A stretch of DNA of 6,902 nucleotides. Origin: CAYLOC01 sp964385195 (GTDB lineage: Bacteria > Actinomycetota > Actinomycetes > Propionibacteriales > Nocardioidaceae). The notes below the pieces were generated by a model, which saw nothing but the letters and a program-made list of their open reading frames with translations, had not been told where the DNA came from and ran no database searches. This document shows, in pieces, positions 6,066-6,902 of the stretch. Position 1 is the stretch's first letter. Each line of letters starts with the position of its first letter. Location of the stretch: assembly GCA_964385195.1 (NCBI GenBank), contig CAYLOC010000169.1:1-6902 (forward strand), read 5' to 3'. The position numbers and the translations under genes are program-made.

Positions 6066-6902
6066 GTGGCCACCCGCGTCTTGCCCCACTCGCCGTCGCT
6101 GGCGGTGCTGTACGGGAAGGCGGTGCTCCCTGCCCTCCCCGGGTCCGGACGCCTGCAGCGGCTCCGCGGCGGCGGTCCCGGTTCCGTTGAGATGCCGCTG
6201 CTCCGGGTGCCGTCGGTTCCGGTCGAGGCACGCCGGGTGCTGCGGTACCGACAGGTGTGTGGCTTCACCCGCGGTACGGCCGTCCCCTCGACGTACCCGC
6301 ATGTGCTGGCGTTCCCGCTGCAGCTTGCGCTGATGACCGACCCGGCGTTCCCGTTCCCGCCGATGGGGCTGGTACACGTGGCGAACACCATCACCCAGGT
6401 CCACCCCGTTGAGGTGGGGCAGCCGGTCGACCTCACCGTCCAGGCCGGTGCCCCGCGCGGTCACCCCCGGGGACAACAGGTCACGCTGACCTCGGAGCTG
6501 CGGCTGGGCGACCCGGACGCCGATCCCGTCTGGCGGGAGGAGATGGTGCTGCTGCGCCGGGGCCGGCCCGGGGAAGGACCGTACGCCGATCCACCGGCCG
6601 TGCCCGATGAGGCGCCCCCCGGCGCTGCCACGTGGCATCTTGGTGCAGCGCTGGGACGTCGCTATGCGGCTGTGTCCGGAGACCGGAACCCCATCCACCT
6701 GTTCGACGTGACGGCCAAGGCTCTGGGCTTCAAGCGACACATCGCGCACGGAATGTGGACCAAGGCACGTGCCCTGGCCGAGATGGAGAACCGGCTGCCG
6801 GAGGGTTACGAGGTCGCGGTCGTCTTCCAGCGTCCGCTGTTCCTCCCGGGAAGCGCTCGCTTCGGTGCGCGCGAGGAGGATGCCTCGACCGACTTCGGTG
6901 TC
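6066..6902 (+). CDS. htdX: MaoC-family (R)-specific enoyl thioester dehydratase/hydratase, HtdX-like (3' end cut by window edge)
   Basis: The 279 visible codons encode a double-hotdog MaoC protein resembling mycobacterial HtdX (about 280 residues), which hydrates trans-2-enoyl thioesters to (R)-3-hydroxyacyl thioesters or does the reverse. The N-terminal half (to about residue 170) is the degenerate hotdog seen in this family. The C-terminal half carries the hydratase-2 motif: VSGDRNPIH with catalytic Asp206 and His211, then AKALGFKRHIAHGMWTKA. The last visible part, VVFQRPLFLPGSARF, is the strand region near the usual end, so only a short C-terminal stretch seems to be missing; the stop lies beyond the window. 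The GTG start at 6066 is supported by AGGAGG and by an N-terminus, SLAVLYGKAVLPAL, typical of the family. It follows the FabG4-like gene with eight bases between stop and start, and probably works on the same (R)-3-hydroxyacyl substrates. Confidence 0.92.
   Translation, partial: MATRVLPHSPSLAVLYGKAVLPALPGSGRLQRLRGGGPGSVEMPLLRVPSVPVEARRVLRYRQVCGFTRGTAVPSTYPHVLAFPLQLALMTDPAFPFPPMGLVHVANTITQVHPVEVGQPVDLTVQAGAPRGHPRGQQVTLTSELRLGDPDADPVWREEMVLLRRGRPGEGPYADPPAVPDEAPPGAATWHLGAALGRRYAAVSGDRNPIHLFDVTAKALGFKRHIAHGMWTKARALAEMENRLPEGYEVAVVFQRPLFLPGSARFGAREEDASTDFGV

Overview
The window looks like ordinary chromosomal DNA from a high-G+C actinobacterium (Actinomycetota). The evidence is the strong G/C bias at third codon positions, GTG starts beside ATG starts, and gene families and an order known from mycobacteria and relatives. 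The genus cannot be fixed from the sequence. I saw no mobile element, CRISPR array, tRNA or rRNA. Six protein genes cover almost everything; two run off the window edges. The three intergenic gaps are 85 to 114 bases each.

Left part, minus strand (1-1572): a PAP2-type membrane phosphatase, cut by the left edge, lies downstream of an AlkA-like HhH-GPD DNA glycosylase. The two overlap by four bases (ATGA) and are probably one transcript. The glycosylase has a -10-like hexamer seven bases before its GTG, which fits a leaderless mRNA.

Centre (1573-3237): divergent from the glycosylase is an ATP-dependent DNA ligase closely resembling mycobacterial LigB. Two base-repair functions therefore share a 114-base divergent promoter region. 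That region holds an unusually regular array: four alternating half-sites, GAGAA and TTCTC, exactly 11 bases apart. It is the best candidate in the window for an undescribed regulatory site. The ligase ends in a long palindrome (25-bp perfect arms) that probably terminates both it and the convergent thiolase.

Right part (3323-6902): a thiolase on the minus strand (FadA2-like) is divergent from a high-molecular-weight FabG4-like ketoacyl reductase, followed with tight coupling by an HtdX-like MaoC double-hotdog dehydratase cut by the right edge. As I recall it, this is the layout of Mycobacterium tuberculosis Rv0243 (fadA2), Rv0242c (fabG4) and Rv0241c (htdX). Together the three can catalyse thiolysis or condensation, ketoreduction and (R)-specific hydration or dehydration of acyl thioesters. 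The 95-base region between thiolase and reductase has two imperfect palindromes that could be TetR-type operators.

Overall the genes are conventional. The points worth a second look are regulatory DNA (the 11-bp-phased array, the dyads, the long terminator palindrome) and the gene pairings.
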